In this document: positions 12,637 to 19,292 of the stretch, piece after piece
Layout: every line of letters starts with the position of its first letter
Position numbering within the stretch: the stretch's first letter is position 1
IMG/VR virus record: IMGVR_UViG_3300034023_000149
Span: 1 to 22,244 of that record
Reading direction: 5' to 3' (one strand)
DNA length: 22,244 nt
Source of the DNA: a virus
The notes under the pieces: model-generated
What the model was told of the DNA's origin: nothing
Database searches by the model: none
The model's input: only the letters and a program-made list of their open reading frames with translations
Made by a program: the position numbers and the translations under genes

Positions 12637-13437
12637 ATGCCGATGATTGAATCTTATACCGATGCTGTGCGTTTGTTTGATAGCGCCAAAGATAAGCAGA
12701 AGGGTAAACCCCTTCTGTCATTCGGTCGCTTGCTTAAAGACGGCGATGCGTATGTTATTCACGTTCACGCACTGGCAGTTGCGCGGATCACATCCGACAA
12801 CGTGTTGGAATATCTGCCAACGGTCGAGCAGTATCGGTCTTATCACAACACTATCGCTATGTCGTTCCATCAGATCGTCCCTGTCCAATCCATGCGAGTT
12901 GGCCCGTTAAAGTATCGTATCGGTCATATGAAATGGATTGGAACGAAAGTGCAGAAATGGGGGGTTACTACCAATAATTGGGAAAGACTACGCAGCGAAG
13001 CGCAGGAATATTTCAAGGGCGTCAAGATCGACATGGTAAGTGGCGATTACATTAACTCGCGCCCTGATTTTACGCATACCATTGTGCCAGAGAAGCGCAA
13101 GACTTGGCTGCGTTGCCTTCGCAATTTCAAGAACGGCTTGAAGGTTCGCCATAAACTTGGTGTGTTCGATGCGCTTATCAATGAGATGGGCCTGTCGGAT
13201 GCCAACCGTTGGTCGTATCGGTATGACTTTGATGGCACGTATATCGACTCGCTTGTTGGCAATATGAAGGAAGGAACCTTCGAAGATAATCTTATGCGTA
13301 GCTTTGTGCAGTATGCGAGAGGCCAGACCTATGGTGTGATGTCCGGTAAACAAGTTTTGGATACAGCCATGTATCTTCTCAAAGACTTGAGCGTTCCACT
13401 GCGCCGTGAGTTCGAGGTATTCGGTGATGCTGAGTGA
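12637..13437 (+). CDS. Hypothetical protein (266 aa)
   Basis: The ATG at 12637 has AAGGGAGAG nine bases upstream. I do not recognise the family. The sequence has several Trp/Arg-rich patches (KYRIGHMKWIGTKVQKWGV, RKTWLRCLRNFKNGLKVR) and is basic overall, so nucleic-acid binding is possible. The middle part (FDALINEMGLSDANRW) and the C-terminal GKQVLDTAMYLLKDLSVPLRRE are helical. No Walker, nuclease or cysteine motif. The stop overlaps the start of the next gene by 11 bases. Confidence 0.75.
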   Translation: MPMIESYTDAVRLFDSAKDKQKGKPLLSFGRLLKDGDAYVIHVHALAVARITSDNVLEYLPTVEQYRSYHNTIAMSFHQIVPVQSMRVGPLKYRIGHMKWIGTKVQKWGVTTNNWERLRSEAQEYFKGVKIDMVSGDYINSRPDFTHTIVPEKRKTWLRCLRNFKNGLKVRHKLGVFDALINEMGLSDANRWSYRYDFDGTYIDSLVGNMKEGTFEDNLMRSFVQYARGQTYGVMSGKQVLDTAMYLLKDLSVPLRREFEVFGDAE

Positions 13438-14272
13438 GATTAACCAGCAGATATTAGCAATGGCGAATGACGGAGTTAAATACTCCGTCATAGCCGAACG
13501 GCTTGGGCTAACCTTCCAAGTTGTTAAGAGTCGCTTACACCACATGCGTATGACGCCAGAGCAGAAGGATAAGCTGCGCGCCCGTCGCCGTAAGACTAAG
13601 CGCGATCCAGTGAAGGCAAGGAAATATATAAAGGATTACATAAAGAACCACCCAGAGAAACCCGCAGAGTGGAGCAAGGCATACCGTGAAAGAAAGAGAG
13701 AAGCCGAATACAAATGGAGACGGGAGAACCCAGACAAGTGGGCAGAGCAGCGCCAACGCGACAACGAAAAGCGTAAAGCGCGACGAGCAGAAGCGCGCAA
13801 TACTCCAGAAGCTATTGCAGAGCGCACTAGAAAGACGGCTGAAAAAGCTGAACGAAGCGCAGAGTTAAAGCAGTTACGGCTGGAACGATGGAATGAGAAG
13901 CGTAGGGAGCGCAAGCTAAATAACATCTCTGACTACCAGACTTTGAAAGCTAGACTGGATGCAGACCCTGAGTTCAAAGCACAATATCTTGAGAAGCGGA
14001 GACTGATAAATGCAGAACGCCGACGTAAGAAAATGGAGGCTATCCCGCCAGAAGAACGGGAGCGCAATGCCCAACGGGCTAGAGAGGCTAGGATCAAAGC
14101 AGTTAGGGAAGCTAACGCGCGTCGTCGTGCCGAGCGTGAAGCAAACCCGCCGCCCAAGCAGCCTAAAGAGAAGCCTAATAACACTAGGCATTTGCCCAAG
14201 GTGGGGGGTAAAATACTAGATAAGCGCAAGCCCGGACGATTGCTGGCGCTGATGGGATGGAGAGGGTTCTGA
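13427..14272 (+). CDS. Helix-turn-helix protein with long basic helical tail (281 aa)
   Basis: I choose the ATG at 13427, with GAGG nine bases upstream; a GTG at 13406 is less likely. Residues about 1-40 form a helix-turn-helix (INQQILAMANDGVKYSVIAERLGLTFQVVKSRLHHMRM), similar to GcrA-type or sigma region 4-like HTH. From about residue 45 the chain is almost entirely Arg, Lys, Glu and Ala in long helices, with repeats such as NHPEKPAEWSKAYRERKRE and ENPDKWAEQRQRDNEKRK, and a basic Pro-rich segment near 240-260. It would bind DNA at a specific site by its head and coat or bridge nucleic acid by its tail. A phage transcription regulator or nucleoid-like protein is plausible. Neighbours on both sides overlap it by start/stop contact. 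Confidence 0.78.
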   Translation: MLSEINQQILAMANDGVKYSVIAERLGLTFQVVKSRLHHMRMTPEQKDKLRARRRKTKRDPVKARKYIKDYIKNHPEKPAEWSKAYRERKREAEYKWRRENPDKWAEQRQRDNEKRKARRAEARNTPEAIAERTRKTAEKAERSAELKQLRLERWNEKRRERKLNNISDYQTLKARLDADPEFKAQYLEKRRLINAERRRKKMEAIPPEERERNAQRAREARIKAVREANARRRAEREANPPPKQPKEKPNNTRHLPKVGGKILDKRKPGRLLALMGWRGF

Positions 14273-14535
14273 TGAATATAAAGCTAGAACTTAACGAGTA
14301 TCTCGATCCCCAACGCTATCGCCTTGGGACGCGGTTGGTTGATGTCGAACTATTACGGAGGGTTATCAGACATGTAGAGAAACAGGAACAACTTATATTG
14401 CAGTTACGAGAGACTCTCGAACTGGCTGTAACCAAATCATGTAGCCACTGTGCTGGAGAGATGACCATAGCGCGCAAGCTATGTGAAGATATGGAGAAGT
14501 GTGATGCTGAAAGTAATAGCGATGGTGGTGATTAA
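14272..14535 (+). CDS. Hypothetical protein with CxxC motif (87 aa)
   Basis: The ATG at 14272 shares one base with the preceding stop and has GGAGAGGG nine bases upstream. The protein is helical (LVDVELLRRVIRHVEKQEQLILQLRETLELAV, a likely coiled coil) and has a single CSHC pair near residue 57 plus another Cys near 70, hinting at a small metal site. The C-terminal tail is acidic. Its last 32 bases overlap the next gene. Unknown function. Confidence 0.68.
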   Translation: MNIKLELNEYLDPQRYRLGTRLVDVELLRRVIRHVEKQEQLILQLRETLELAVTKSCSHCAGEMTIARKLCEDMEKCDAESNSDGGD

Positions 14536-14779
14536 CATTGTCATCACATTGGCGTTTGCGTCCGCGCAGACTGTGTATTATAATAACATGCGAGGATCAC
14601 CGACTGATTCGACGATCTTCTTCGATGGTGAAGGGAGGATGGTCGGTAGCAGTTTACAAGTTGGCAATATGGTTACGTATCACGATGCAAGTGGGCGCAT
14701 GGTGGGAAGTTCAATGCCTACTACACCACTTCCGTTAGAGCGTTCACCGTTATCGGAGCATTACCTTGATGAAGAATAA
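14504..14779 (+). CDS. Exported small protein with signal peptide (91 aa)
   Basis: I place the start at the ATG at 14504, seven bases after GGAGAAG. Residues 1-22 (MLKVIAMVVINIVITLAFASAQ) form a classical Sec signal peptide with cleavage likely after ASA. The mature part repeats a small unit: FFDGEGRMVGSS and YHDASGRMVGSS, about 20 residues apart. Similar 'DasGR.vGs' repeats occur in small periplasmic proteins of alphaproteobacteria. It would act in the periplasm. It sits in the replication operon next to a lipoprotein gene, which overlaps its 3' end by 11 bases, so the two probably act together at the envelope. Confidence 0.75.
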   Translation: MLKVIAMVVINIVITLAFASAQTVYYNNMRGSPTDSTIFFDGEGRMVGSSLQVGNMVTYHDASGRMVGSSMPTTPLPLERSPLSEHYLDEE

Positions 14780-14939
14780 ATACGGGCTGCTAATACTTGC
14801 CATGCTTCTGCTGGCAGGATGCTCGTATAACCTAGACACTAACGGTGTGTATTACAAATCGAAGAACCGATACAACACCGAGTGTAAGCAAGTAAGTGAA
14901 TATAAAATAGACTGTAGAAGCAATGGAGTAGAGCAATGA
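14769..14939 (+). CDS. Small lipoprotein (56 aa)
   Basis: The ATG at 14769 overlaps the upstream gene. Residues 1-18 form a lipoprotein signal peptide, MKNKYGLLILAMLLLAGC, ending in a textbook LAGC lipobox with Cys18 as the lipidated residue. The mature part is about 38 residues, with two further cysteines that could form a disulfide. The residue after the lipid-modified Cys is Ser, which in enterobacteria would direct the protein to the outer membrane. Phage lipoproteins of this size include superinfection-exclusion proteins and spanin subunits. Far from lysis genes and in an early operon, exclusion is the more likely role. Its stop overlaps the next start (ATGA). Confidence 0.75.
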   Translation: MKNKYGLLILAMLLLAGCSYNLDTNGVYYKSKNRYNTECKQVSEYKIDCRSNGVEQ

Positions 14940-15352
14940 CTGATAATCCTCTGAGTGAAATCCTTAATCGTGTCGATGACCAACTGTCTATGGAACTTGC
15001 ACAGCTAAAGACAAAGACTAAGCATCCGACCGCAGCCGCGCCGGTCTATGTGGAAGCCGTAAAAAATGATGAGGGTAAACTCCCTTGGCATTTGCTTCCG
15101 TCGGATGCCATCGACAATGTGCTTGAGGTGCTACAGTATGGCGCTGCTAAGTATGGTGAGCGCAACTGGGAGCGTGGTATGGAATGGAGTCGTCCGTTCT
15201 CTGCATTGATGCGCCATATGTGGGCGTGGTGGCGTGGAGAAACGTATGATCCTGAGAGTGGCAAGCCTCATCTTGCCCACGCAGCGTGTTGTGTTTTGTT
15301 CCTAGTAGCATACGAACGTAGAGGCGTAGGCGTAGATAACCGCGTTAAGTAA
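14936..15352 (+). CDS. dATP/dGTP diphosphohydrolase-like protein (DUF5664 type)
   Basis: 138 residues. The conserved core runs from about residue 48 to 125: KLPWHLLPSDAIDNVLEVL, then QYGAAKYGERNWERG, then RHMWAWWRGETYDPESG and HLAHAACCVLFL. This matches the dATP/dGTP diphosphohydrolase N-terminal domain family, an all-alpha NTP pyrophosphohydrolase-type fold, in which acidic residues and the His pair coordinate metal. The reaction would be dATP or dGTP to the monophosphate plus pyrophosphate. In some phages related enzymes feed dGMP into 2-aminoadenine synthesis; in others they adjust the dNTP pool. The N-terminal 45 residues are not conserved in the family that I recall. It lies three genes before the DNA polymerase. 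Substrate preference is not readable from sequence. Confidence 0.85.
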   Translation: MTDNPLSEILNRVDDQLSMELAQLKTKTKHPTAAAPVYVEAVKNDEGKLPWHLLPSDAIDNVLEVLQYGAAKYGERNWERGMEWSRPFSALMRHMWAWWRGETYDPESGKPHLAHAACCVLFLVAYERRGVGVDNRVK

Positions 15353-15359
15353 TAACAAC

Positions 15360-15379
15360 GCCGGGGCTACGGCCCCGGC
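15360..15379 (+). promoter_or_regulatory. GC-rich hairpin with UACG tetraloop
   Basis: A perfect eight-pair GCCGGGGC / GCCCCGGC stem closes a TACG loop, giving C(UACG)G in RNA, the extra-stable UNCG tetraloop class. It lies eight bases after the diphosphohydrolase stop. No T-run follows, so full termination is unlikely; mRNA stabilisation or processing is more plausible. Confidence 0.6.
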
Positions 15380-15395
15380 TACCTTCGGTGCGGCT

Positions 15396-15677
15396 ATGAG
15401 CAAGAGGTATTTGGATGTGAGTAGCTTATCACGCAGTGTAACAACGGGTGCAATCGCAAGCAGTCCTTCATGGACTACATCAACTGCATCTTCCACGGCA
15501 CCACATAACCACATGGATATACAGGGGACTTTAAAGATACAGGATCAAACTATTACCGGCAGTGACGTTAAGGAACTGAAGATGATGCTTGACTTTCTTC
15601 GCCATGTCATTGCCACCGATACGCATATGAGTGAGTTGTGGGTAGCATACAAAGCAAAAGAAAAGATACTGAGGTGA
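15396..15677 (+). CDS. Hypothetical protein (93 aa)
   Basis: The ATG at 15396 has only a weak GGTGCGG upstream, so the start is less certain than for neighbours. The first 35 residues are Ser/Thr/Ala-rich and low in complexity (SSLSRSVTTGAIASSPSW). The second half is ordered: MDIQGTLKIQDQTITGSDVKELKMMLDFL, then a helix. The 'G.L.I.D..ITG.DVKELK.ML' segment resembles small phage proteins with a beta-hairpin followed by helices. Unknown function, in the replication operon just before the polymerase. Confidence 0.6.
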   Translation: MSKRYLDVSSLSRSVTTGAIASSPSWTTSTASSTAPHNHMDIQGTLKIQDQTITGSDVKELKMMLDFLRHVIATDTHMSELWVAYKAKEKILR

Positions 15678-15681
15678 TGAA

Positions 15682-15918
15682 ATGTATATGGTTGTCCATC
15701 CAGTTAGGCAATACACAGATAGTAGAGGCATAAGCAACAGCATTGTGGACACGCACTTGCTGGAGCAAGTTGTGAACCAAGTGCAGTATAATTTTACAGA
15801 AACAGATGAAAGACTGAAGAAGCTGGAGTCGTTTCTGGAATTTACGCAGACACAATACCCTGATGTGATCGAAGCATACAGGGTAGCTGCCGAGGCAAAG
15901 AAAAGAATGGGTGTGTAA
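15682..15918 (+). CDS. Hypothetical helical protein (78 aa)
   Basis: The ATG at 15682 has GAGGTGAT seven bases upstream. After a short beta segment (MVVHPVRQYTDSRG) the protein is helical (LLEQVVNQVQYNFTETDERLKKLESFLEF) with heptad-like spacing, and ends in a basic EAKKRMGV. Its stop overlaps the polymerase start by one base (TAATG), so it is translationally coupled to it. An accessory role with the polymerase is possible but only inferred from position. Confidence 0.7.
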   Translation: MYMVVHPVRQYTDSRGISNSIVDTHLLEQVVNQVQYNFTETDERLKKLESFLEFTQTQYPDVIEAYRVAAEAKKRMGV

Positions 15919-17804
15919 TGGACATCGTGACCATCGACTTTGAAACTTACTATGACAAAGAGTTCTCGTTGTCCAAGATGACAACGGAAGCATACGTGCG
16001 TGACCCACGCTTTGAAGTTATCGGAGTCGGCATAAAGGTTAACGATCACCAGACTGACTTTTATTCTGGCGAGAACCCCGGTCGCTTTCTCCGGTCGCTG
16101 GACTATAAAGATAAAGCTATTCTCTGCCACAACACAGCGTTCGATGGTCTAATCCTCGCGCACCACTTCAATATCAAGCCACGGTTATGGCTGGATACTC
16201 TCTCTATGGCGCGTCCAAGACATGCCATCACTGTAGGTGGATCGCTCAAAGCGTTGGTGGAATACTACCGACTTGGCGCTAAAGGCGATGAGGTTGTCAA
16301 TGCGATTGGCAAACGGCGCGCAGACTTCGACTCCTATGAGATGGCGCGCTACGGTGACTACTGCCGCAACGACGTTGACTTAACCTACAAGTTATTTCTG
16401 GAACTGCGTAAAGGTTTTCCTGCGTCAGAACTAAGACTGATAGATCAGACGCTTCGTCTCTACACAGAGCCGACGTTGGTTATTAATAAGTTGTTGCTTG
16501 AACGCCACCTCGAAAACGTAATCGCCAAGAAATCTAATCTGGTTGAGGCGCTTGGCTTAGACTGCACTGAAGAAGAAGCTAAGAAGATACTCATGTCGAA
16601 TGAAAAGTTCGCTGAGTATCTTGCCGTGCGTGGTGTGCAACCACCGACAAAGACTAGCCAGCGCACTGGCAAACAGACCTACGCTTTCAGCAAGACTGAT
16701 CGCGGATTCACGGACTTGTTGGAGCATCCAGACGAAAGTATCCAGAACGCTGCGGCTGCTAGGCTTGGCGTTAAATCAACGCTGGAAGAAACACGTACAC
16801 GTTCGTTGATAGGTGTCGCAGATCGTGGGCCTTTGCCTATCTTGCTTAACTACTACGGCGCGCACACTGGCCGCTTCAGTGGCGGCGATAAGATGAACCT
16901 ACAGAACTTGCCGCGTGGTGGTGCGCTACGCAAATCGCTGTGTGCGCCAGAGGGTAAGATGCTTGTCGCTTGCGATTCATCGCAGATCGAAGCCCGTGTC
17001 GTTGCATGGGTGGCAGAACAGAATGATTTGCTAGATGCGTTCCGTGAAGGGCGTGACGTTTATTCTGAGTTCGCCACTGATGTGTATGGCAAGAAGGTTA
17101 CGAAGGCTGACAAGATCGAACGCTTCGTAGGTAAGACCTGTATCCTTGGCCTTGGCTATGGCATGGGCGCTGAGAAGTTCAAAGCGACGTTGGCTATTGG
17201 CGCTGGTGGTATGCGGGTAAACTTAGATACGTACGAAGCCAAACGTATTGTCAAACTCTATCGCACGAAGAACCACAAGATTGCGTCGTTCTGGAATCGC
17301 TGTAGCGCGGCGCTTGAAAGGATATACGCCAAGCAAGACTTCACTCTCATCCCACACTCCCCTCACATTCAGTTAACGGACGATGGTATCCAAATGCCGA
17401 ACGGCTTGGCTATTAAATATCCGATGCTAACTGAGATGCCGAACGGCCAAGGCTATGCGTACGCAGCGGACGGTCGTGTGTATCGTGAAGCGTTGAAAGA
17501 TAGAGTGCTTGGCAAGCCAGTAAACACAGACAAATTCATACGTGTTTATGGTGGTAAGGTCACAGAAAACCTAGTCCAAGGATTAGCCAGAATAGTTGTA
17601 GCCGAGCAGATGGTTAAGATTGGTGAACGCTACAAGGTCGTTCTTCAGGTACACGATGAGGTGGTTATCCTCTGCGATGCCGATGAGGTGGAAGAAGCCA
17701 AGGCGTATATGATCGAGGTCATGTCAACGCCACCTAAATGGGCGGCGGATTTACCCGTCGCATGTGAAGCAGACTACGGGTTGAATTATGGAGAGTGCAA
17801 ATGA
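15918..17804 (+). CDS. polA: Family A DNA polymerase with 3'-5' exonuclease
   Basis: 628 residues, the usual size for a phage Pol I lacking a 5'-3' exonuclease. The N-terminal proofreading domain is complete: IDFET (Asp7, Glu9), CHNTAFD (Asp76) and YCRND (Tyr148, Asp152). The palm carries motif A CDSSQIEAR (Asp353) and motif C QVHDEVV (His579, Asp580, Glu581). The fingers helix (motif B) reads RFVGKTCILGLGYG, with Arg402, Lys406 and Tyr414 matching E. coli Arg754, Lys758 and Tyr766. Leu410 stands where E. coli has Phe762. HTGRFSGGDKMNLQNLPR (about 316-333) is the template/primer-grasping region typical of the family. It should be the replicative polymerase of the phage. It is coupled to a small helical protein upstream and a membrane micropeptide downstream. 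Confidence 0.96.
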   Translation: MDIVTIDFETYYDKEFSLSKMTTEAYVRDPRFEVIGVGIKVNDHQTDFYSGENPGRFLRSLDYKDKAILCHNTAFDGLILAHHFNIKPRLWLDTLSMARPRHAITVGGSLKALVEYYRLGAKGDEVVNAIGKRRADFDSYEMARYGDYCRNDVDLTYKLFLELRKGFPASELRLIDQTLRLYTEPTLVINKLLLERHLENVIAKKSNLVEALGLDCTEEEAKKILMSNEKFAEYLAVRGVQPPTKTSQRTGKQTYAFSKTDRGFTDLLEHPDESIQNAAAARLGVKSTLEETRTRSLIGVADRGPLPILLNYYGAHTGRFSGGDKMNLQNLPRGGALRKSLCAPEGKMLVACDSSQIEARVVAWVAEQNDLLDAFREGRDVYSEFATDVYGKKVTKADKIERFVGKTCILGLGYGMGAEKFKATLAIGAGGMRVNLDTYEAKRIVKLYRTKNHKIASFWNRCSAALERIYAKQDFTLIPHSPHIQLTDDGIQMPNGLAIKYPMLTEMPNGQGYAYAADGRVYREALKDRVLGKPVNTDKFIRVYGGKVTENLVQGLARIVVAEQMVKIGERYKVVLQVHDEVVILCDADEVEEAKAYMIEVMSTPPKWAADLPVACEADYGLNYGECK

Positions 17805-17917
17805 CGTACACAGAAATGCTAACTGACTCTGGGCTGTATCTATTCTTCTTCAGCTTCGGCTTAGTCTCCGGTATGTTTATCTTTTGGGTTGATACGAGAG
17901 CAGGAAAGAACCAATGA
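17801..17917 (+). CDS. Small membrane protein (38 aa)
   Basis: The ATG at 17801 lies within the last codons of the polymerase gene, with GGAGAG five to ten bases upstream, and the stop overlaps the dCMP deaminase start (ATGA). Residues about 12-32 form a hydrophobic helix rich in Phe and Gly (LYLFFFSFGLVSGMFIFWV), followed by a short basic tail. Perfect packing between two firm genes supports it as real. Function unknown. Confidence 0.6.
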   Translation: MTYTEMLTDSGLYLFFFSFGLVSGMFIFWVDTRAGKNQ

Positions 17918-18351
17918 CCATGAGTTGGGAAGATTACTTTATGGACTTGGCTTGCAAAATATCTGAGCGATCCAAAGACCCAAGCACCAAGGTCGGTTGT
18001 GTTGTGGTGACTGAAGATAAGGTCATCGCTGCGACCGGCTATAATGGAATCCCTCGTGGCGTCGAAGATAAGCATGAACGTATGGAGAGGCCAGCTAAAT
18101 ATCTATGGACAGCCCATGCAGAGGAAAATGCTGTGGCTCACGCAGCGCGTGTGGGCGCACGATTAAAAGGTGGGTCGGCGTTCGTGACCCATGAGCCATG
18201 CAGTCGGTGTGCGAGGTCACTTATTCAAGCTGGCATTATCCAAGTTCATGTCGGCCCCGGCACTACCAAGATGCCAGAAGAAGAATTTGAAGTGTCTCGC
18301 ATTATGTTCGAGGAAGCTGGAGTGAAGGTGTACCGCGATGGTGTTATATAA
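17914..18351 (+). CDS. Deoxycytidylate (dCMP) deaminase
   Basis: 145 residues. The cytidine-deaminase fold is clear: SKDPSTKVGCVVV near residues 20-32, then TAHAEENA (His68, Glu70, the zinc ligand and proton shuttle) and HEPCSRC (Pro95, Cys96, Cys99, the other zinc ligands). ATGYNGIPRGVED is the substrate-loop pattern of dCMP/deoxycytidylate deaminases. It converts dCMP to dUMP for dTMP synthesis in the cytoplasm, matching a role in raising thymidylate for phage DNA. A second ATG two codons in is an alternative start. It overlaps the next gene by 14 bases. Confidence 0.93.
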   Translation: MTMSWEDYFMDLACKISERSKDPSTKVGCVVVTEDKVIAATGYNGIPRGVEDKHERMERPAKYLWTAHAEENAVAHAARVGARLKGGSAFVTHEPCSRCARSLIQAGIIQVHVGPGTTKMPEEEFEVSRIMFEEAGVKVYRDGVI

Positions 18352-18610
18352 ACTAGACAAACAAATCGTAAACGAACTACGCAAGGAAGCGGAGAGTTGT
18401 ATAGAACCAATCTTGCAGAAACATAATCTACGTTGGGAGCATGTGTTCGCGCACAATAAATCAGCCCTGTATATTGCCGCACGGCAAGAGATTTATGTGG
18501 CAATTCGCAACCGACTTAAATGGTCGTACCCGAAAATAGGTCGATTGTTTAACAGGGATCATGCGTCGGTCTTACATTCTGTGCGGCGGTATAAGAACTT
18601 AAAAAAGTAG
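18338..18610 (+). CDS. DnaA domain IV-like DNA-binding protein (90 aa)
   Basis: The ATG at 18338 lies within the deaminase end, with GAAGGTG upstream. The C-terminal 50 residues match the DnaA domain IV helix-turn-helix: ARQEIYVAIRNRLKWSYPKIGRLF, then NRDHASVLHSVRRY. The RDHASVLHSVR stretch corresponds to the DnaA signature RDHTTVLHA.R, which contacts the DnaA box. There is no AAA+ domain, so it cannot act as an ATP-driven initiator by itself. It may bind phage origin repeats, or compete with host DnaA for host boxes. It is grouped with polymerase and nucleases. Confidence 0.87.
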   Translation: MVLYKLDKQIVNELRKEAESCIEPILQKHNLRWEHVFAHNKSALYIAARQEIYVAIRNRLKWSYPKIGRLFNRDHASVLHSVRRYKNLKK

Positions 18611-18620
18611 AGATGCCACG

Positions 18621-19283
18621 ATGAACCTTAGCCACTCTTATTCATCACTGAAGCTATATGAGAACTGCCCATACCGGTACTACCACCAGCGTATAGCTAA
18701 GACGGTGGTGGATCAGGGTGGCGAGGCCAGCAAGCACGGAGAACGCATACATAAATATCTTGAAGATAGAGTGAACGATAAAGTTGAACTACCAGATGAA
18801 CTGAAACATGCCGAGCCAATCGTTGCGTCACTGGAGAAGCTGGCTAAAGGTGGAATCCTGCGCGCCGAAGCAGAGATGACGCTGACGATTGACCTAACGC
18901 CAACGACATGGTGGGCGAAGGACGCATGGATGCGGTCGAAGCTGGACATAATCGTATCTAAAGACACCACGGCTGTTGTCGCAGACTGGAAAACAGGAAA
19001 GCGCAGACCAGACTTCGCACAGTTGGAGTTGTTTGCGTTGCAAGTGTTCGCGCACTACCCGCACATCAACAAGGTCACATCCAGTTTCATCTGGATTAAA
19101 GACATCGCTATGGATCGCAGGACATACACACGTAAAGACCAGCATGAACTGTGGAACAAAGTGCTGACCAAAACGCAGCGCATTGAACACTCACTTGAGA
19201 ATGAGAACTGGCCCGCTAAACCAAGCGGTCTGTGTGGATACTGCCCATGTAAAAATTTTTGTGAGTTCGCTTACACTAGATAG
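18621..19283 (+). CDS. Cas4/RecB-like PD-(D/E)XK nuclease with Fe-S cluster motif
   Basis: 220 residues. It begins LSHSYSSLKLYENCPYRYYH, the usual opening of the PDDEXK_1/Cas4/AddB group with the first cluster cysteine (Cys16). KHGERIHKYLE (about 38-48) supplies the motif I helix. SKLDIIV (Asp109) and VVADWKTGK (Asp122, Lys124) form the nuclease core, followed by QLELFALQ. The C-terminus carries CGYCPCKNFC (Cys205, 208, 210, 214), which with Cys16 would bind a 4Fe-4S cluster. Such enzymes are 5'-3' or 3'-5' DNA exonucleases acting in recombination or end processing. No CRISPR array or other cas gene is present, so it is a stand-alone phage recombination nuclease. Confidence 0.9.
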   Translation: MNLSHSYSSLKLYENCPYRYYHQRIAKTVVDQGGEASKHGERIHKYLEDRVNDKVELPDELKHAEPIVASLEKLAKGGILRAEAEMTLTIDLTPTTWWAKDAWMRSKLDIIVSKDTTAVVADWKTGKRRPDFAQLELFALQVFAHYPHINKVTSSFIWIKDIAMDRRTYTRKDQHELWNKVLTKTQRIEHSLENENWPAKPSGLCGYCPCKNFCEFAYTR

Positions 19284-19292
19284 GAGATCGCC

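Noticed and set aside
12988-13545. 185-codon minus-strand frame
   Set aside because: Antisense to the 266-residue gene and the HTH gene start; no promoter or ribosome-binding site and no domain.
15531-16130. 199-codon minus-strand frame
   Set aside because: Antisense to three plus-strand genes that have proper start signals and coupling, with Ser/Cys/Phe-rich chance-like composition.
18621-19283. CRISPR-Cas locus suggested by the Cas4-like nuclease
   Set aside because: No repeat-spacer array and no other cas gene in the window; stand-alone Cas4-like nucleases are common in phages.
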